64,000 bases of DNA from Arthrobacter sp. OV608 (GCA_900110595.1 FOEZ01000010.1:62001-126000); one strand, 5' to 3'. Shown: positions 29,182-39,091, counted from the first letter of the stretch. Numbers and translations: made by a program. Notes: generated by a model from the letters alone, not told the origin.

Positions 29182-30510
29182 CTACCGAACGAGGCACGGC
29201 CGCTTCGGGTCGAAGGACCAGCCGTCGATGTAGTACTGCATGCCCACGCTGTCATCGCGGGCGTCGAGGCCGTGCTGCAGGTACAGCTGGTGGGCCTTGT
29301 CCAGGGCATCGCGGTCCAGTTCGATGCCCAGGCCGGGAGCGTCGGGAACCTCGATCGCGCCGCCCTTGATCTGCAGCGGCTCCTTCGTGAGGCCCTGGCC
29401 GTCCTGCCAGATCCAGTGGGTGTCCAGCGCCGTGATCTCGCCGGGGGCTGCTGCCCCGGTGTGGGTGAACATTGCCAGCGAGATGTCGAAGTGGTTGTTC
29501 GAGTGCGAGCCCCAGGTGAGGCCGAACTCGTGGCACATCTGGGCCACCCGGACCGAGCCGTGCATGGTCCAGAAGTGCGGATCCGCGAGCGGGATATCGA
29601 CGGCGTTGCTGCGGATGGCGTGCGACATCTCGCGCCAGTCCGTGGCGATCATGTTGGTGGCCGTCTTCAATCCGGTGGCCCGGCGGAATTCGGCCATCAC
29701 CTCGCGGCCCGAGAACCGGCCCTCGGCACCGCACGGGTCCTCGGCGTAGGCAACGACGCCCTGCATCCGCTTGCCCAGCCGGATGGCTTCGTCCAGGAGC
29801 CAGCCGCCGTTGGGGTCCAGGGTGACCCGTGCTTCGGGGAAGCGCTTGGCCAGGGCGGTCACAACGTCCACTTCGTCGTCCCCGGACAGTACGCCGCCCT
29901 TGAGCTTAAAGTCGCTGAAGCCGTAGCGCTCCTGCGCCGCTTCTGCCAGCGCGACGACGGCGTCCGGAGTCATTGCCTCCTGGCGCCGAAGTTTCTCCCA
30001 GCGGTCAGCCGGGGCGTCCTCCACGAGGTAAGGCAAATTCGTGCGGGCGTGGTCACCGACGAAGAACAGGTAGCCGAGCATCGGCACGGAGGTCCGCTGC
30101 TGCCCGTCGCCGAGGAGTTCAGCCACGGGAACGCCGAGGAACTGGCCGTGCAGGTCCAGCAGCGCCGATTCCACTGCCGTCACCGCATGGACCGTGGTGC
30201 GCAGGTCGAAGGTCTGCAGGCCGCGGCCGCCGGCGTCGCGGTCCGCGAACTCGGACGCAACCTCGCGCAGGAGCGACCGGTAGCGGGCCACCGGCTTGCC
30301 CTTGATCAGGGCGCCGGCTTCCTCGATGGTGGTGCGGATCTTCTCGCCGCCGGGAACCTCGCCCAGGCCGGTGCGGCCATCCGAGTCCGTAATGATCACA
30401 ACGTTGCGGGTAAAGAAGGGGCCGTGCGCGCCGCTGAGGTTCATCAGCATGCTGTCATGGCCCGCAACCGGTACTACTTCAACGGCGGCAATGATGGGCT
30501 GGTTGCTCAT
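29182..30510 (-). CDS. gudD: Glucarate dehydratase
   Basis: Enolase-superfamily enzyme that dehydrates D-glucarate (and often L-idarate) to 5-dehydro-4-deoxyglucarate. 442 residues. The KxK catalytic motif is in [10 protein letters not shown] near residue 205. Metal ligands follow in [10 protein letters not shown] and YAEDPCG, and the His/Asp dyad region is around [19 protein letters not shown]. Its ATG overlaps the aldehyde dehydrogenase stop. Neighbours supply the next two steps, so the assignment is strong; galactarate dehydratase of this superfamily is less likely. Confidence 0.93.
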   Translation of the reverse strand: MSNQPIIAAVEVVPVAGHDSMLMNLSGAHGPFFTRNVVIITDSDGRTGLGEVPGGEKIRTTIEEAGALIKGKPVARYRSLLREVASEFADRDAGGRGLQTFDLRTTVHAVTAVESALLDLHGQFLGVPVAELLGDGQQRTSVPMLGYLFFVGDHARTNLPYLVEDAPADRWEKLRRQEAMTPDAVVALAEAAQERYGFSDFKLKGGVLSGDDEVDVVTALAKRFPEARVTLDPNGGWLLDEAIRLGKRMQGVVAYAEDPCGAEGRFSGREVMAEFRRATGLKTATNMIATDWREMSHAIRSNAVDIPLADPHFWTMHGSVRVAQMCHEFGLTWGSHSNNHFDISLAMFTHTGAAAPGEITALDTHWIWQDGQGLTKEPLQIKGGAIEVPDAPGLGIELDRDALDKAHQLYLQHGLDARDDSVGMQYYIDGWSFDPKRPCLVR

Positions 30511-32120
30511 GCGCCCACCTCGGCCTTCTCGGCAGCGGGGATTGTTTCGCCGTCGATCCGCCGGTTCAGGTGCCAGGGGTTGGTGTCCTGCAGGGCTTCG
30601 GGGAGGAGTTCCTGGGGGAGGTTCTGGTAGGCGACGGGGCGGAGGAAGCGGTTGATGGCGAGGGTTCCGACGGAGGTGGTGCGGGAGTCGGAGGTGGCGG
30701 GGAAGGGGCCGCCGTGGACCATGGCGTGGCCTACTTCGACGCCGGTGGGCCAGCCGTTGACGATGATGCGGCCTACTTTCTGTTCGAGGACGGGCAGGAG
30801 GCGTGCCGCGGTCGGGTAGTCCTGTTCGGTGAGCTGCAGGGATGCGGTGAGCTGGCCTTCGATGCGGCGGGTGGCTTGGAGGAGGTCCTCGACGGAGGAA
30901 TAGCGGATCACCAGGGATGCGGCGCCGAAGATTTCCTGGTGCAGGACCGGGTTGGTGGTGAATTCGGTGACGCCGGTGCCGAAGATGGCCGGGGCGGGTG
31001 CGTTTTCGGTGGGGCCGGGGGTGCCTTGGCCGATGAGTTGGACGCCGTTGGCGGTGCCGAGGTTTTCGGTGCCGTTGTTCCAGGAGTTGGCGATGCCTTC
31101 GGTGAGCATGGTCTGGCCGGCGCAGGCGGAGACGGCGCGGCCGACGGCGGCGGCGAGTTTGTCTCCTGCCTCGCCTTCTGGGGCGAAGAGCAGGCCGGGG
31201 GAGGTGCAGAGCTGGCCGGAGCTGCCGGTGACGGCGGTGACGTACTGCCGGGCGAGGGCGTCGATGTCTTCGGCGGTGCCGTTCAGTGCGCCTTCGAAGA
31301 CGAAGACGGGGTTCACGGAGGACATTTCGGCGTAGACCGGAATGGGCTCGGGGCGCGCGGCGGCGGTGCGCATGAGGGCGATGCCGGCGGCCTGGGAGCC
31401 GGTGAAGCCGACGGCCTTGATGGCGGGGTCGGCCACGAGGGCCTGGCCGATGCTGGCGCCGGGGCCGTAGACCAGGGAGAACACGCCGGGGTGCAAGCCG
31501 AAGTCCTTGACGGCTTTAGTGACGGCCCGGCCGACGAGTTCGCTGGTGCCGGGGTGGGCGTTGTGGGCTTTGAAGACGACGGGGCAGCCGGCGGCCAGGG
31601 CGGAGGCGGTGTCGCCGCCCGCCGTCGAGAAGGCCAGCGGAAAATTGCTGGCGCCGAACACGGCGACGGGGCCGAGCGGGATCTGGCGCTGGCGGATATC
31701 CGCCCGGGGCAGGGGAGTGCGGTCCGGGATGGCGGGATCGATGCGGACGCCGCGGAAGTCGCCCTGCCGGACCACGTTTGCGAAGAGGCGCAGCTGGCCG
31801 GTGGTGCGGGCACGTTCGCCCTGGAGCCGGCCTGTGGGCAGGCCGGTTTCCTGGCCGGCGCGGATGATGAGTTCCTCGCCGATGGCCTCGATGTTGTCCG
31901 CGATGGCTTCGAGGAAGCCGGCGTGGGTTTCGGGGTCAAGGGTGCTGAAGGACGGGAAGGCATCGGCTGCGGCGGAAGTAGCGGCCTTGAGCTGGTCCTC
32001 TGTGAGCAGCGTGTAGCTGGGCTCCAGGGCCTGGTTGGTGGCCGGGTTCAGACCGAAGGTCGTCTTGCCTTCGCCAACGGTGGGCTGCCCTGCAATAAGG
32101 GAATGTCCGGTAAGGGTCAT
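30507..32120 (-). CDS. 2,5-dioxovalerate (alpha-ketoglutaric semialdehyde) dehydrogenase
   Basis: NAD(P)-dependent aldehyde dehydrogenase, 537 residues, converting 2,5-dioxopentanoate to 2-oxoglutarate. Catalytic Cys is in [13 protein letters not shown] near residue 305; the general-base Glu is in [15 protein letters not shown]; nucleotide-binding GFTGSQAAG near residue 240. The [20 protein letters not shown] segment is typical of the KGSADH type III group. Placed between kdgD and gudD, it closes the path to the TCA cycle. Overlaps gudD by four bases. Confidence 0.92.
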   Translation of the reverse strand: MTLTGHSLIAGQPTVGEGKTTFGLNPATNQALEPSYTLLTEDQLKAATSAAADAFPSFSTLDPETHAGFLEAIADNIEAIGEELIIRAGQETGLPTGRLQGERARTTGQLRLFANVVRQGDFRGVRIDPAIPDRTPLPRADIRQRQIPLGPVAVFGASNFPLAFSTAGGDTASALAAGCPVVFKAHNAHPGTSELVGRAVTKAVKDFGLHPGVFSLVYGPGASIGQALVADPAIKAVGFTGSQAAGIALMRTAAARPEPIPVYAEMSSVNPVFVFEGALNGTAEDIDALARQYVTAVTGSSGQLCTSPGLLFAPEGEAGDKLAAAVGRAVSACAGQTMLTEGIANSWNNGTENLGTANGVQLIGQGTPGPTENAPAPAIFGTGVTEFTTNPVLHQEIFGAASLVIRYSSVEDLLQATRRIEGQLTASLQLTEQDYPTAARLLPVLEQKVGRIIVNGWPTGVEVGHAMVHGGPFPATSDSRTTSVGTLAINRFLRPVAYQNLPQELLPEALQDTNPWHLNRRIDGETIPAAEKAEVGA

Positions 32121-32149
32121 GTGCTTTTCTCCTGTGTCTGCGGTGACGG

Positions 32150-33064
32150 CTAGGAAACGGTGGCGATCAGGGCTTTGAGGTCAGCGAGGTCCTGCTCGGC
32201 GAGGTTCTGCAGTGGCGGGCGCACGGGGCCGGCGGAGCGGCCAATGGCGTCCAGCCCGGCCTTGACGATGGATACCGAATAGCCTTTCACACGGTCGCGG
32301 ATGTCCAGGTAGGGGATGACGAAGTCGTTCAGCTTCCTGTTGACGGCAACGCGGTCCTGGTTGCGCACGTCCTGGTAAAAGTCCAGCGCGAACTGCGGCA
32401 CAAAGTTGTACATGGCGCTGGAGTAGGTGCTCATCCCCAACTGCAGCAGCGGCAGGGCGAAAGTTTCAGCCGTGGGCAGGCCGCCGAGGTAGAACAGCCG
32501 GTCGCCGAGCTTGGCGTACACGCGGGCATCGTGTTCGAGGTCGCCCACGCCGTCCTTGAATCCGATCAGGTTCCTGTGCCGTTCAGCCAGGGTTGCCACC
32601 GTGGTGTCCTTGTAAATGGCATTGGCGCGGTTGTAGATGATGACGCCCAGGGATGTTGCGCTGCAGACGGCGCTCACGTGCTCGATCAGTCCGCCCTGGT
32701 CAGCCTCGGTCAGGTACGGCGGCAGCAGGAGGATGCCCTCAGCGCCGGCAGCCTCTGCTGCCTTGGCGTTCTCAATGGCCTGGGCAGTGGATCCGCCGGC
32801 GGAAGCGAGGACAGGGACACGGCTGCCCACTTCGTCCACCGCGGTGCGGACCACGCGCTCGGATTCTGCCGGGGTCAGCGAGAAGCCTTCGCCGGTGCCG
32901 CCGGCCGCGAACAGGCCGGCAACGGGGAAGCTGGCCTGCCACGCCAGGTGCTTGCGGTAGTTTTCCTCATCGAACTGCAGCTGCGCGTCGAATGCGGTAA
33001 CGGGGAATGAGAGCAGGCCTTCCTTGAGTGTGTCCGCCAGTTCCTGGGGTGAATGCTTTGCCAC
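32150..33064 (-). CDS. kdgD: 5-dehydro-4-deoxyglucarate dehydratase
   Basis: DHDPS/NAL-superfamily TIM barrel, 304 residues. It dehydrates and decarboxylates 5-dehydro-4-deoxyglucarate to 2,5-dioxopentanoate. The Schiff-base Lys is in [11 protein letters not shown] near residue 180 and the conserved Tyr in [11 protein letters not shown] near residue 145. GTG 33064 is the start. First gene of the glucarate operon. A promoter with TAGACA and TAGGCT lies 55-83 bases upstream. Confidence 0.94.
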   Translation of the reverse strand: MAKHSPQELADTLKEGLLSFPVTAFDAQLQFDEENYRKHLAWQASFPVAGLFAAGGTGEGFSLTPAESERVVRTAVDEVGSRVPVLASAGGSTAQAIENAKAAEAAGAEGILLLPPYLTEADQGGLIEHVSAVCSATSLGVIIYNRANAIYKDTTVATLAERHRNLIGFKDGVGDLEHDARVYAKLGDRLFYLGGLPTAETFALPLLQLGMSTYSSAMYNFVPQFALDFYQDVRNQDRVAVNRKLNDFVIPYLDIRDRVKGYSVSIVKAGLDAIGRSAGPVRPPLQNLAEQDLADLKALIATVS

Positions 33065-33118
33065 GGTGTGGTCCTCCGGTATGTGCGCCGCGGGCGGCGA
33101 AGGTGATGATTCCCTCCC

Positions 33119-33155
33119 AGCCTAGGAGCGCGCCTAATGCCTGTCTAAGTGCATT
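33119..33155 (-). promoter_or_regulatory. Promoter and shared operator of the glucarate operon
   Basis: Minus strand: CTTAGACAGGCAT (33137-33149) includes the -35 TAGACA; after 17 bases comes TAGGCT (33119-33124) as -10. The 13-mer recurs at 34114-34126 before tctC in the same orientation towards its gene. Here it is extended to AATGC-N10-GCATT, a LysR-like interrupted palindrome. Confidence 0.6.
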
Positions 33156-33193
33156 TTTATATGTATTGATACCTTCGCAGCATGATCGAGGAC

Positions 33194-34078
33194 CTACTCC
33201 ATCGAGAACTCGAGATCCTGCAGCAGCCGTGCCAGCGCGGGATTGGTGATCCTTCGATTCCATAGGGCGTGCAGTTCCACCTGTTCCCCCCTGCCTGCTT
33301 CCAGCGGCAGGAACTCCACCCCTTTGATGCCCAGCATGGTGGCGGAGTGGGGCACGAAGGCCAGCCCGCGTTTAGCGGCAACGAGCGAGACCATGGTGAG
33401 GATCTGGCTGACCGTGTGCACCACATTCGTATGCCGGATGGGCAGCATGCTGACCACGAGGTCATAGAAATAGCGGGCCTGCGTGGGGGAGTGCATGATC
33501 AAGGGCTCGTCCCTGAAGTCCGCTGCGGTGATGTCCCGGCCGAGCAGGGTCAGGCGGTGCCCGGACGGAACGGCCAGCACCATGGATTCCCGGTAGAGCA
33601 GATGGGAATCGAAGGTTTCACCGTCGAAGGGAGGGCGGGCGAAGCCAAGGTCGAGTTCACCAGTCAGCAGGCCGTTGAGCTGCTCACGGGTCACCAGTTC
33701 CTGAAGGTCGATATCCACGTCCGGCATGAGGCTCGAAACCTCTTCCAGTAACGGGCCCAGGATGCTGAAGCCGCTGGCCGCGGTGAAGCCGATGCGCAGC
33801 ACGCCGGAACGTCCCGACGCGATGCGCCGGGCCGTCACCGGTGCACGCTCCGCCAGTGCCATGAGCCGGCGGGCTTCCTCAAGGAACATCCGGCCCGCCG
33901 AGGTGAGCTCCACCCGCCTGTTGTCCCGCTCCAGGAGTTCGGCACCGACGATTTTTTCAAGTTTCTGGATCTGCCGGCTCAACGGAGGCTGCGTCATGTT
34001 CAGGCGCTCGGCAGCCCTCCCGAAGTGGAGCTCCTCGGCGACGGCGATGAATCCTGCCAGCTGGTCAAACGTAAACAT
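33194..34078 (-). CDS. LysR-family transcriptional regulator
   Basis: 294 residues. N-terminal winged HTH (about 1-60): FIAVAEELHFGRAAERLNMT, then QPPLSRQIQKLE. The C-terminal periplasmic-binding-like effector domain runs from about 90 to 290. Start ATG 34078. It lies between the glucarate operon (same strand, 130 bases downstream) and the divergent tct operon, and both of those promoters carry a copy of the same 13-mer, so it probably controls both and itself. The inducer is unknown; a dicarboxylic sugar acid or its breakdown product is plausible. Confidence 0.88.
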   Translation of the reverse strand: MFTFDQLAGFIAVAEELHFGRAAERLNMTQPPLSRQIQKLEKIVGAELLERDNRRVELTSAGRMFLEEARRLMALAERAPVTARRIASGRSGVLRIGFTAASGFSILGPLLEEVSSLMPDVDIDLQELVTREQLNGLLTGELDLGFARPPFDGETFDSHLLYRESMVLAVPSGHRLTLLGRDITAADFRDEPLIMHSPTQARYFYDLVVSMLPIRHTNVVHTVSQILTMVSLVAAKRGLAFVPHSATMLGIKGVEFLPLEAGRGEQVELHALWNRRITNPALARLLQDLEFSME

Positions 34079-34113
34079 GATGCCTTCCGGGTATCAGGTG
34101 ATGCAGTTTTGGG

Positions 34114-34145
34114 CTTAGACAGGCATCATAACCCGTCCCTAAACT
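34114..34145 (+). promoter_or_regulatory. Promoter and shared operator of the tct operon
   Basis: CTTAGACAGGCAT (34114-34126) includes TAGACA (34116-34121) as -35; TAAACT (34140-34145) is the -10 after 18 bases. The element is 36 bases upstream of the LysR start codon on the other strand and is shared with the kdgD promoter. Confidence 0.6.
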
Positions 34146-34219
34146 CGTTCGAGCAAGCCGAAGTGATTCGGTTCACAGCACCGTCCGGGAGCATCCCGGA
34201 GTTTTTATGAGGAGTCCCA

Positions 34220-35221
34220 ATGAAGCACTTCCCCACACGCCGCTCAGTCCTCGGCGCGGCTTCGGCCATCACCCTGCTGGCCATGACAGCCTGCGGCAAC
34301 GTCGCCGGCGGCCAGTCCAAAACGGCTGAATACCCTTCCGGGCCCATCAACCTCACGGTAGGCCAGGCGGCCGGCGGCAGCACGGACCTCATCGCCCGCG
34401 CCCTGGCCGAAGGCGCCTCGAAAACCCTTGGCAAGCCGATGCCCGTCGTCAACAAGCCCGGTGCCAACGGCGCCCTCGCCACAAAGGAAGTTGCCGGCAA
34501 GCCCGCCGACGGGCAGGAACTGGTCCTGCTGACCGCTTCGCTGATCACCATCACGCCGCTGGCTGTTTCCGCCGACGAAGCTGTCAATATTGACGACCTC
34601 GACATCATCGCCGGCCTGTCCCAGGATGACTACGTCCTGGTGGCCAGCCCCGGCTCCGGTTTCAAGTCCTTCAAGGACGTCACCGATGCCGGCCGCAACG
34701 TAACCTTCGGCACCACCGGTGTGGGCACGGGAAGCCAGCTGGCCCAGACCGTCCTCTTCAAGCAGGCCAACGTCACCGGCACCGATATCCCGTTCGACAG
34801 CGGCAAGCCGGCACTGACGGCGGCGCTGGGCAACCAGGTGGAGCTCGCCACCATCCAGCTGGGCGAGGCCATGCCGCAGATCAAGGCGGGCAAGGTGTCT
34901 CCGCTGCTGGTCTTCTCGGAGGAGCGCAACAGCTTCCTGCCGGACACCCCCACTGCCAAGGAAGCAGGATATGACGTTCCTGTAGCCCAGTACCGGGCGG
35001 TCGCCGCTCCGAAGGGAACGCCGCAGGAGGTCAAGGACAAGCTGTACGGGGCATTCCAGGAGACCTTCAAATCGGACGCCTACAAGGAGTTCAACGAGAA
35101 GAACATGCTGACGCCGAAGGAAATCTCCGGCGAGGAAGTGGTCACCGAATGGAAGGGCTACGCAGCAAAGTACAAGGAACTAGTGGAGAAGTATGACATC
35201 AGCCTGAGCGGAAATAAGTGA
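34220..35221 (+). CDS. tctC: Tripartite tricarboxylate transporter substrate-binding protein
   Basis: 333-residue extracytoplasmic receptor of a TctCBA uptake system for di/tricarboxylates. The N-terminus combines RRSVLGAAS with a hydrophobic core and lipobox AMTAC, so it is a lipoprotein anchored outside the membrane, possibly exported by Tat. The Bug-type fold shows GQAAGGSTDLIARALAEG and VVNKPGANGALATKEVAG near the N-terminus. AGGAG lies five bases before ATG 34220. It overlaps tctB by four bases. Divergent from the LysR gene. Confidence 0.92.
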   Translation: MKHFPTRRSVLGAASAITLLAMTACGNVAGGQSKTAEYPSGPINLTVGQAAGGSTDLIARALAEGASKTLGKPMPVVNKPGANGALATKEVAGKPADGQELVLLTASLITITPLAVSADEAVNIDDLDIIAGLSQDDYVLVASPGSGFKSFKDVTDAGRNVTFGTTGVGTGSQLAQTVLFKQANVTGTDIPFDSGKPALTAALGNQVELATIQLGEAMPQIKAGKVSPLLVFSEERNSFLPDTPTAKEAGYDVPVAQYRAVAAPKGTPQEVKDKLYGAFQETFKSDAYKEFNEKNMLTPKEISGEEVVTEWKGYAAKYKELVEKYDISLSGNK

Positions 35222-35823
35222 TTCCTGTGAAAGGAACCCATGCAGTGGAGCCTGCCGGAGGAAGCACCACGGCTGCCTCCTCCGGCGGCACCGCCCCCCG
35301 CGCATCGGAGGACGGCCAGTCCGAACCCGTCGACGAACTGACGCCGGAGCAGCTGGCCGCCCAATGGGAGGAGGAAAAGCCCCCGGCGGCCGGTCCCCTG
35401 GCCAACATGGCCTCGTCCCTGGTGGTCCTCGGTGTGGGCATCGGCGCCGTCGTCCTGTCCATCTCCATGGGACTTGGCACACCGTCCAGCCCGCAGCCTG
35501 GCCTCTGGCCGTTCGTCATCAGCTGCGTGATGGCCGCCCTGGGCCTGTTCCAGCTCATCCTGGGCAGGCACAACCGTGACGCCGAAAAGTTCACGCGCAT
35601 GTCACTTGCCCCGCTTACCGGACTGGTGACTCTGGCAGCCATGGTGGCACTGATGCCGCTGATCGGGTTCGAGATTCCTGCCCTGGTGCTGTGCATCATC
35701 TGGATGCGCTTCCTGGGCGGCGAAACCTGGCGCTCCACGCTGCTGGTCAGCGCCATCGTCGTCGCGGCGTTCTACGGCATCTTTGTCCTTGCGCTCGGCA
35801 CGTCCATCCCCCACCTTTTCTAG
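35218..35823 (+). CDS. tctB: Tripartite tricarboxylate transporter small membrane subunit
   Basis: 201 residues. A hydrophilic, Ala/Glu/Pro-rich N-terminal tail of about 60 residues precedes four predicted transmembrane helices, which is the TctB layout; the tail is longer than usual. Start GTG 35218 overlaps the tctC stop (GTGA). Its stop lies 9 bases before tctA GTG. Confidence 0.88.
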   Translation: MIPVKGTHAVEPAGGSTTAASSGGTAPRASEDGQSEPVDELTPEQLAAQWEEEKPPAAGPLANMASSLVVLGVGIGAVVLSISMGLGTPSSPQPGLWPFVISCVMAALGLFQLILGRHNRDAEKFTRMSLAPLTGLVTLAAMVALMPLIGFEIPALVLCIIWMRFLGGETWRSTLLVSAIVVAAFYGIFVLALGTSIPHLF

Positions 35824-35832
35824 GAGACCTCC

Positions 35833-37365
35833 GTGGATTTTCTGAATCCCGTCATTAACGGTTTTGCGGTGGTCCTGGAGCCTACCAACCTCCTCTACTG
35901 CCTGATCGGCGTCGTCATCGGCATGCTGATCGGTGTGCTGCCCGGATTGGGGCCGGCGGCAACCATCGCCATCCTGCTTCCGCTGACCTACAACGTGGAG
36001 CCGGTCACCGCCATCATCATGCTCGCCGGCATTTTCTACGGCGCCCAGTATGGGGGCACCATCACCTCGGTGCTGCTCCGGCTTCCCGGCGAAGCCTCCT
36101 CCGTGGTGACCGTCTTTGACGGCTACCAGATGGCCCGGCAGGGCAAGGCCGGTACCGCCCTGGGCCTTGCCTCCATCGGTTCCTTCATCGGCGGCACGGC
36201 GGCCATCATCGGCCTGACCTTCCTGGCGCCCATCGTTGCCGGTTTCGCGCTGGATTTCGGGCCGCCGGAGTACACCGCCCTGGCGCTGCTGGGCATCCTC
36301 CTGGTGGCCACCATCAGCAGCGGCGCGAAAGCCAAGGCACTCATAGCCGCGGCCCTTGGCCTGCTGCTCGCCACCGTCGGCCGGGACATTTTCACCGGCG
36401 AAAGCCGTTTTACGTTCGGCAGCCTGCAACTGGCCGACGGCATCGACTTCGTGCCGATTGCCATGGGCATCTTCGGGCTGGGTGAGATCCTCTACAACCT
36501 GGAGGAACGGCACCGGGCCGCGAAGGCGCCGTCGAAAGTGGCCAACGTCTGGCCTTCCCGCGGCGATCTCAGGCAGGCCTCGGGCGCCATCGGCCGCGGC
36601 TCTGTCCTGGGCTTCTTCCTCGGCATTCTTCCAGGCGGCGGTGCCACTATCGCCTCCATGGCTTCCTACGCCATGGAGAAGAAGCGCGCCAAGCAGCCCG
36701 AGCGGTTCGGCAAGGGAGCGCCGGAAGGCGTGGCCGGCCCGGAAACGGCCAACAACGCCGCCGCCACTTCATCGTTCATCCCCCTGCTGACGCTGGGCAT
36801 CCCGGCCAACGCCACCATGGCGCTGATGTTCGGCGCGCTGCTCATCCAGGGCGTAACCCCCGGTCCGCAGCTGGTGGAGCAGAACCCGGAGCTGTTTTGG
36901 GGCGTAGTGAACTCCATGTACATCGGCAACATCCTGCTGCTGATCATGAGCCTGCCGCTGGTGGGAATCTTTGTCCGGATCCTGCGGGTCCGTGCGGCCA
37001 TCCTGGCGCCGGTCACTGCCCTGATCACGCTGCTGGGTGCCTACACCATCAACAACAGCATGTTCGATGTGACGCTCGTGGTGGTCTTCGGCATCATCGG
37101 GTACCTCATGAAGAAGTTCGGGTTCGAACCCGGGCCCCTGGTCCTGGCCTTTGTGCTGGGCGAACTGCTCGAAAGCTCCATGCGGCGTTCGCTGCTGGTC
37201 TTCGGCGGCGACCCGCTGGGCTTCTTTGGCCGGCCCATTTCAGCCACGTTGCTCGTTGTTTTTGTCCTGGTGGCAGTACTGCCGGTCATCCGGACTTCCA
37301 TCGCCAAGCGCAAGCCGCCCGTCGCTGCACCAGCAGCGCGGCAGGACATCAAGGAGAAAGTATGA
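35833..37365 (+). CDS. tctA: Tripartite tricarboxylate transporter large membrane subunit
   Basis: 510 residues, about 10-12 transmembrane helices. TctA signatures are GVLPGLGPAATIAILLP, GAQYGGTITSVLLRLPGE and LGIPANATMALMFGALLIQG. GTG 35833 is six bases after AGGAG. Sodium- or proton-driven uptake of carboxylates with tctB and tctC; no ATPase is involved. The stop overlaps the ATG of the universal stress protein gene. Confidence 0.93.
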   Translation: MDFLNPVINGFAVVLEPTNLLYCLIGVVIGMLIGVLPGLGPAATIAILLPLTYNVEPVTAIIMLAGIFYGAQYGGTITSVLLRLPGEASSVVTVFDGYQMARQGKAGTALGLASIGSFIGGTAAIIGLTFLAPIVAGFALDFGPPEYTALALLGILLVATISSGAKAKALIAAALGLLLATVGRDIFTGESRFTFGSLQLADGIDFVPIAMGIFGLGEILYNLEERHRAAKAPSKVANVWPSRGDLRQASGAIGRGSVLGFFLGILPGGGATIASMASYAMEKKRAKQPERFGKGAPEGVAGPETANNAAATSSFIPLLTLGIPANATMALMFGALLIQGVTPGPQLVEQNPELFWGVVNSMYIGNILLLIMSLPLVGIFVRILRVRAAILAPVTALITLLGAYTINNSMFDVTLVVVFGIIGYLMKKFGFEPGPLVLAFVLGELLESSMRRSLLVFGGDPLGFFGRPISATLLVVFVLVAVLPVIRTSIAKRKPPVAAPAARQDIKEKV

Positions 37366-37766
37366 GCATCGTCGTCGGATTCGTCCCCACGCCGGCAGGA
37401 GAAGCCGCCCTTACGGCCGGCATCGCCGAAGCCCGGCTGCGGAACGAGGACCTCCTGATCGTCAATTCCGCCAGGGAAGGCGCACTGGTGGACAAGTCCG
37501 TGGCGCCCGAGGAACTCCTGGCGCAGGCCGCCCGCCGCGCCACCGAGGCAGGGGTTAAGGCGAGCGTCATCCAGCCGCCCTACCAGCATGACCTCGCGGA
37601 TGAATTCCTGGACGTGGCCAGGGATGCGGATGCCTCCTTGATCGTCATCGGGCTTCGGCACCGCACCCAGGTGGGAAAGTTCATCCTGGGCAGCCACGCG
37701 CAGCGCATCCTCATGCAGGCAGACCGGCCGGTCCTTGCCGTCAAGGCCGACGGCGGAAACTTCTAG
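37362..37766 (+). CDS. Universal stress protein (UspA family)
   Basis: 134 residues, a single Usp domain. The strand-loop VVGFVPTPAGEAAL opens the fold, and the nucleotide-binding GLRHRTQVGKFILGSHAQRI fits the ATP-binding G-2X-G-9X-G(S/T) motif. ATG 37362 overlaps the tctA stop (ATGA), so it is translated with the transporter. Usp genes tied to transporters occur in the TTT and TRAP systems and may sense energy state; that role is inferred. Confidence 0.88.
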   Translation: MSIVVGFVPTPAGEAALTAGIAEARLRNEDLLIVNSAREGALVDKSVAPEELLAQAARRATEAGVKASVIQPPYQHDLADEFLDVARDADASLIVIGLRHRTQVGKFILGSHAQRILMQADRPVLAVKADGGNF

Positions 37767-37789
37767 CAGAGAGCCCTTTGGAGAGGCGC

Positions 37790-38068
37790 ATGTACGTTCG
37801 CAAACCAGCCCGCCGGGGAACGGTAAACGCGGCGCCGCCGGTTCCTGACTGGTCCAGGCTCTGCCGCAACGACCATGTGGAGCTCCATGCCGCCGGCCGT
37901 GCCCCGGTGTCCGGAATAATCGACATGATTGCCGCAGACCGAAGCGTCTTCTGGATCATCCGGGACGACGGGGCCGGCAGGACCATGCTGTGCTGCGGCG
38001 ACGACGTGACCGTGGTCAAGATTGCGTCAGCCAACCCCCTGGCGGGGCGAACCCTTGCGGCAGCCTGA
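37790..38068 (+). CDS. Small protein, function unknown
   Basis: 92 residues. GGAGAGG lies just before ATG 37790; TTG 37778 is a possible upstream start. The sequence is a compact beta-rich fold by appearance (VELHAAGRAPVSGIIDMIAA, WIIRDDGAGRTMLCCGDDV), and no known domain was recognised. It follows the tct-usp operon by 23 bases and may be its last gene. Confidence 0.6.
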   Translation: MYVRKPARRGTVNAAPPVPDWSRLCRNDHVELHAAGRAPVSGIIDMIAADRSVFWIIRDDGAGRTMLCCGDDVTVVKIASANPLAGRTLAAA

Positions 38069-38100
38069 AGGACGCCGCATCTGGCGCGGCAGGGGCATGC

Positions 38101-38132
38101 AAGGCCGGGGATCCCGGAGGGTTCCCGGCCTT
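38101..38132. terminator. Bidirectional terminator
   Basis: AAGGCCGGG (38101-38109) pairs with CCCGGCCTT (38124-38132) between two convergent genes. Confidence 0.65.
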
Positions 38133-38172
38133 CCGCCGTATGGGGGACAGGAGGCGGTCTTCGGTGCCACCT

Positions 38173-38697
38173 TCACCAGGACCGGGGGTGGACATGTTCG
38201 GCGAGGGCGTCCAGGACCTGGACCTGGCCTTTCACCAGCTTGAGCCTTGCCTCTGGCTCCGCAAACCAGCGGGCGTCGTCAATTTCGGGAAAGTGCTGGA
38301 TCCGGCCTGAACCCTTGGGCCATTCCATTGGGAAGGTATTGCTCTCGATGCGTTCCGGCTGGAAGTCCTGTTCGGCCGCGTAAACGGTGATGATCTTGCC
38401 GGAGGGCTGGCGGAATTCGCCGAGGTGTTCGTAGTCAGCAGCTGGTGCGGGTGTTCCCATTTCCTCGGCGAACTCCCGGATGGCGGCCGCCAGGGGATCC
38501 TCGTCCTCCGTGTACTCGCCCTTGGGGATGGACCAGGCGTGCGCGTCCTTTCGGGCCCAGAACGGACCGCCCATGTGGGCAATCCACACCTGCAGCTCGG
38601 CGGAAACACCAGGTGCGCTGCCTGGCTGTTGACCGGTGGCAGGCCCCGGCGTCGCGTCCATCCTGTACAGGAGGATTCCTGCGCTTCGGACCGGCAT
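38173..38697 (-). CDS. NUDIX hydrolase
   Basis: 174 residues. The NUDIX box is complete: GEYTEDEDPLAAAIREFAEE followed by MG, near residues 60-82 (G-X5-E-X7-REUXEEXGU). Strand segments AGILLYR and WSIPKGE flank it. Such enzymes hydrolyse nucleoside diphosphates linked to another moiety; the substrate is not deducible. It starts at ATG 38697 and is convergent with the small-protein gene. Confidence 0.87.
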   Translation of the reverse strand: MPVRSAGILLYRMDATPGPATGQQPGSAPGVSAELQVWIAHMGGPFWARKDAHAWSIPKGEYTEDEDPLAAAIREFAEEMGTPAPAADYEHLGEFRQPSGKIITVYAAEQDFQPERIESNTFPMEWPKGSGRIQHFPEIDDARWFAEPEARLKLVKGQVQVLDALAEHVHPRSW

Positions 38698-38815
38698 GTG
38701 TCCTCCATTTCCAGCAACATTTGAAAAGAAGCGAATTCGCCGTCCAGTGTTAACCGGCAGTTCACGGCCCTGCTTTAGGTTATTCCTTCAGGCACTTTCC
38801 TCGAAGGGACCGGTC

Positions 38816-39091
38816 ATGGCCAATATTGCTGAGGTTTTGGGACGGCTTACGCCGGAAGAACTTGATGAGCTTCGCAGCCTTGGTCCTCAGGGCCACCTCC
38901 CGCGCCACCTGGTTGAGGCACTGGACCGCGCGGCCGGGGGCCCCGGTTCGGGCCGCGGCTATTACGTGCCCAACGGAAATGTCAGTGCCACCGGCGGCCC
39001 GCTGCTGGTGCTGCGCAGCGACGTTTCCGGCTGGCTCCTCAACTCCCACCGGGACGACCCCGACGCCTTGCCGCAACACGGCCAGCACTGA
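38816..39091 (+). CDS. Small protein, function unknown
   Basis: 91 residues. Acidic-helical N-terminus (EVLGRLTPEELDELRSLG) and a Gly-rich segment (GGPGSGRGYYVPNG). ATG 38816 is preceded by AAGGGA at seven bases; the longer upstream frame overlaps the divergent NUDIX gene and is rejected. No domain recognised. Confidence 0.6.
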   Translation: MANIAEVLGRLTPEELDELRSLGPQGHLPRHLVEALDRAAGGPGSGRGYYVPNGNVSATGGPLLVLRSDVSGWLLNSHRDDPDALPQHGQH

